A stretch of DNA of 64,000 bases. It comes from Qipengyuania profundimaris. Lineage in GTDB: Bacteria > Pseudomonadota > Alphaproteobacteria > Sphingomonadales > Sphingomonadaceae. Shown one piece after another: positions 63,744-64,000 of the stretch. Location: contig NZ_JAVAIM010000001.1 of NCBI RefSeq assembly GCF_030717945.1, forward strand, positions 433,131-497,130, given 5' to 3'. Each line of letters begins with the position of its first letter. Positions within the stretch are counted from its first letter, which is position 1. Made by a program: the position numbers and the translations under genes. The notes under the pieces are model-generated. The model was given only the letters and a program-made list of their open reading frames with translations, was not told the origin of the DNA and searched no databases.

Positions 63744-64000
63744 TTAAACGTCGAGATTGGCGACGTTGAGCGCGTTCGACTGGATGAATTCGCGCCGCGG
63801 TTCGACCACATCGCCCATCAGGCGCGTGAAGATCTCGTCGGTCACGTCCGCATCCTCGACCTTCACCTGCAGCAGCGCGCGATTGTCCGGGTCGAGCGTG
63901 GTCTCCCACAGCTGCTCGGCATTCATTTCGCCCAGACCCTTGTAGCGCTGGATCTTCTGCCCCTTGCGCCCGGCGGCCATAACGGCCTCGAGCAGCTGGG
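63744..64000 (-). CDS. gyrB: DNA gyrase subunit B, C-terminal end (5' cut by window)
   Basis: The visible 85 residues are the end of the TOPRIM/C-terminal region: [30 protein letters not shown] (key part [11 protein letters not shown]), then [17 protein letters not shown], exactly the C terminus of GyrB. GyrB supplies ATPase activity to DNA gyrase. The start and ATPase domain are beyond the right edge. ParE ends differently, so gyrB is preferred. Confidence 0.95.
   Translation of the reverse strand, partial: QLLEAVMAAGRKGQKIQRYKGLGEMNAEQLWETTLDPDNRALLQVKVEDADVTDEIFTRLMGDVVEPRREFIQSNALNVANLDV

Overview
This 64 kb window is a GC-rich, densely coding bacterial chromosome segment. The gene content points to an alphaproteobacterium, most likely Sphingomonadales (Erythrobacter/Qipengyuania/Altererythrobacter-like). 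Supporting genes are an intracellular PHA depolymerase, an HWE-family kinase, a MidA/NDUFAF7 methyltransferase next to lgt, a PabB-PabC fusion, DUF1295 and DUF2807 proteins, and isovaleryl-CoA dehydrogenase paired with methylcrotonyl-CoA carboxylase. The genus is an inference; no rRNA or tRNA gene was found. I annotate 64 protein genes, of which the first (SDR reductase) and last (gyrB) are cut by the window edges. No phage, insertion sequence, CRISPR array or plasmid-like segment is visible.

Layout. 0-9 kb: an SDR end, a GIN-domain lipoprotein, a DUF4126 protein, phaZ, an ABC exporter, an M13 peptidase, uppP and two small envelope/stress genes. 9-16 kb: phenylalanine hydroxylase, PPK2, then a five-gene minus-strand acyl-CoA catabolism operon. 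16-22 kb: recQ, an SPFH/ribbon-helix-helix/membrane trio behind a 30-bp AT-rich palindrome, a beta-helix protein, a DksA-type zinc protein and psd. 22-28 kb (minus): xth-ribA-GNAT, then pabBC-rluA-arfB-rpmG-lolA. 28-40 kb: a HerA-like ATPase, an EF-hand gene with a two-component system, cupin/VOC genes, two peptidases, a thioesterase and ald. 40-50 kb: DUF389, ftsK, a ThiE-like gene, yggS, glnD and an acyl-CoA ligase. 50-64 kb: lgt-midA-DUF2147, an osmoprotectant-type ABC transporter with a fused permease/binding protein, an HWE kinase, leucine catabolism genes, lipid-type enzymes, a TetR regulator, an AI-2E family transporter and gyrB.

Coupling and starts. Many neighbours overlap by four bases as NTGA (ATGA, GTGA, TTGA and one CTGA), so translational coupling is pervasive. 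Two genes appear to start on non-canonical codons: ribA at CTG (in a CTGA overlap with xth) and an oligopeptidase B-like gene at ATT behind an AAGGAG ribosome binding site.

Most unusual signals. (1) Two copies, 10 kb apart, of a 77-79 nt palindrome with a conserved 15-nt loop and covarying stem pairs. (2) A candidate small RNA with a C-rich loop in the only gene-free stretch over 300 bases (24103-24514). (3) Operator-like palindromes upstream of phaZ, the SPFH operon, the GIN lipoprotein and the acyl-CoA operon. (4) A tandem 10-bp repeat and structured leader upstream of the EF-hand/two-component operon. All functions are inferred from sequence alone.
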